A stretch of DNA of 64,000 nt from Amorphochlora amoebiformis. Lineage: Eukaryota > Cercozoa > Chlorarachniophyceae. Both the position numbers and the translations under genes were made by a program. The stretch spans positions 930,001-994,000 of the forward strand of contig BAAHQB010000037.1 of the NCBI GenBank assembly GCA_054601695.1. Reading direction: 5' to 3'. The notes under the pieces were generated by a model. That model did no database searches and was not told where the DNA came from. It saw only the letters and a program-made list of their open reading frames with translations. Of this stretch, positions 62,334 to 64,000 are shown piece by piece. Numbering within the stretch: the stretch's first letter is position 1; the number at the start of each line of letters is the position of its first letter.

Positions 62334-62603
62334 CTGGATAATTAGAATTACATAAATTTGTTTATTTAAACAATTTACATGTACGGTCATATACACACAC
62401 ACATATATATATATATATATATCCATTTATATGTACGTATATACTTATATATATGTATGTATGTATTACATACTTAAATTACATATAAATATGTATGCAT
62501 ATATATACATATATATATATGTATAACATAATATATATATATATATATATATACATATATAATATATATATACGTCATATATATTATATATATATATATA
62601 TAC

Positions 62604-62640
<37 letters not shown>

Positions 62641-62654
62641 TATATATATACTAA

Positions 62655-62686
<32 letters not shown>

Positions 62687-62733
62687 CAGGTATATTTATA
62701 TGATATAATAAATATATACACAGATATACATAC

Positions 62734-62775
<42 letters not shown>

Positions 62776-62816
62776 TATATTCATATATGTACACACACAT
62801 ATACACATGTACGCAA

Positions 62817-62863
<47 letters not shown>

Positions 62864-62897
62864 TTGTAATTTTTGCATGTAAATATGTGTATGTCAT

Positions 62898-62940
<43 letters not shown>

Positions 62941-63028
62941 GTATACATACATATACATGTATGAATTATTTACATTATGTATACTTATATATATATATAT
63001 ATACATACATGTACACATAAATACATAT

Positions 63029-63076
<48 letters not shown>

Positions 63077-63304
63077 TATATATACATATATATATATACA
63101 TATATATATTATATGTATATAAAATATAATATACATATATGTATTATAATAGATATTCATATATGTATATATATGTGTGTATATATATATATATGTATAT
63201 ATATATATGTATATAGATACACAATATATATATATATATATAAAATATGTATATATAACATAATATACATGTATGATGAAGCAAATCTTTCTCTTTACAT
63301 GTAT

Positions 63305-63376
<72 letters not shown>

Positions 63377-63416
63377 GTTATCCTCTAATATAAATAATAT
63401 ATATATATATATATAC

Positions 63417-63451
<35 letters not shown>

Positions 63452-63481
63452 CATATTATATATACACACACACACACAAAC

Positions 63482-63517
<36 letters not shown>

Positions 63518-63526
63518 TATATATCA
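62334..63526. repeat. (TA)n-rich stretch, no gene seen
   Basis: AT-rich mixed sequence to about 62400, then (TA)n with short (CA)n and (TG)n to 63520. Many short mixed breaks but no coding frame or splice-bounded exon was found. Confidence 0.7.
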
Positions 63527-63565
63527 GGAGGCCACCGTCGTTTCGGTGTCTGAGGACGGATGGCA
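63527..63565 (+). CDS. Possible orphan small exon
   Basis: A 39-base non-repetitive island lies between tatatatcag and gttaga, exactly as expected for an exon with intact GT-AG borders. The in-phase reading is [13 protein letters not shown]. It resembles the other tiny exons embedded in (TA)n introns, so it probably belongs to a + strand gene that continues to the right of the window. The family cannot be judged from 13 residues. Confidence 0.45.
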
Positions 63566-63578
63566 GGTTAGATTGCTT

Positions 63579-63618
<40 letters not shown>

Positions 63619-63635
63619 ATATGCATACACATATA

Positions 63636-63686
<51 letters not shown>

Positions 63687-63778
63687 GTATGTATATCATA
63701 TATAAATCTATTAGTATCAATACATATTTAAGTATCTATGTACCTATACATGAATATATATATATATATATTACATGA

Positions 63779-63811
<33 letters not shown>

Positions 63812-63836
63812 GTATATATGTGTGTATAAAATACAT

Positions 63837-63898
<62 letters not shown>

Positions 63899-64000
63899 AA
63901 TGCATATTATATGTGTGTGCATTTATATAACATGCACATGATTGGATAAACACGTGCAGGCACATATATAAACACATACAGATATATATATATATATATA
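63566..64000. repeat. (TA)n to the right edge
   Basis: (TA)n with one (CA)n run at about 63836-63857. Probably the intron following the exon at 63527-63565. No other exon is seen. Confidence 0.65.

Overview
This window is nuclear DNA of a single-celled or simple flagellated eukaryote. The evidence is dense GT-AG introns, a complete gene for the motile-cilium protein HYDIN, a nucleoporin, a cytosolic ribosomal protein and a three-repeat MYB factor. I cannot name the species. About 118 introns can be read by hand, all GT-AG, with splice phases that agree from exon to exon. Most long introns are filled with (TA)n microsatellites and shorter (CA)n/(TG)n runs, which produce hundreds of meaningless Tyr/Ile open frames. 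No tRNA, rRNA, CRISPR, bacterial or viral gene was seen.

Layout: (1) 1036-2298, + strand: the last four exons of a NUP98-type nucleoporin. (2) 2299-3330: a CTAG-saturated intergenic island. (3) 23781 down to 3455, - strand: a gene of about 54 exons that reads as one protein of about 1646 residues, with an FGD-like DH-PH-FYVE cassette, then a complete myosin motor, then a MyTH4 domain. (4) 23782-24134: a 353-bp head-to-head promoter region. (5) 24135-54930, + strand: complete HYDIN, 49 exons and about 5006 residues, including the P-loop/adenylate-kinase-like module. (6) 55020-56015: second CTAG island. (7) 56880 down to 56246, - strand: RPL23 (uL14), 3 exons, 140 residues. (8) 56881-57014: a 134-bp head-to-head promoter region. 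(9) 57015-60830, + strand: R1R2R3 MYB, about 13 exons. (10) 60900-62180: third CTAG island. (11) 62180-64000: mostly (TA)n with two possible isolated exons.

The organisation is regular. Divergent gene pairs share short promoter regions without CTAG clusters. The 3' ends face gaps of 1.2-1.3 kb packed with CTAG; two of these are certainly convergent and the third probably is. All five confident genes end in TAG. The two features most likely to be new are the CTAG islands and the FGD-myosin-MyTH4 protein, whose gene is divergent from the ciliary gene HYDIN. Exon coordinates and protein lengths were worked out by hand from splice sites, phase and remembered family patterns. They need transcript data to confirm.
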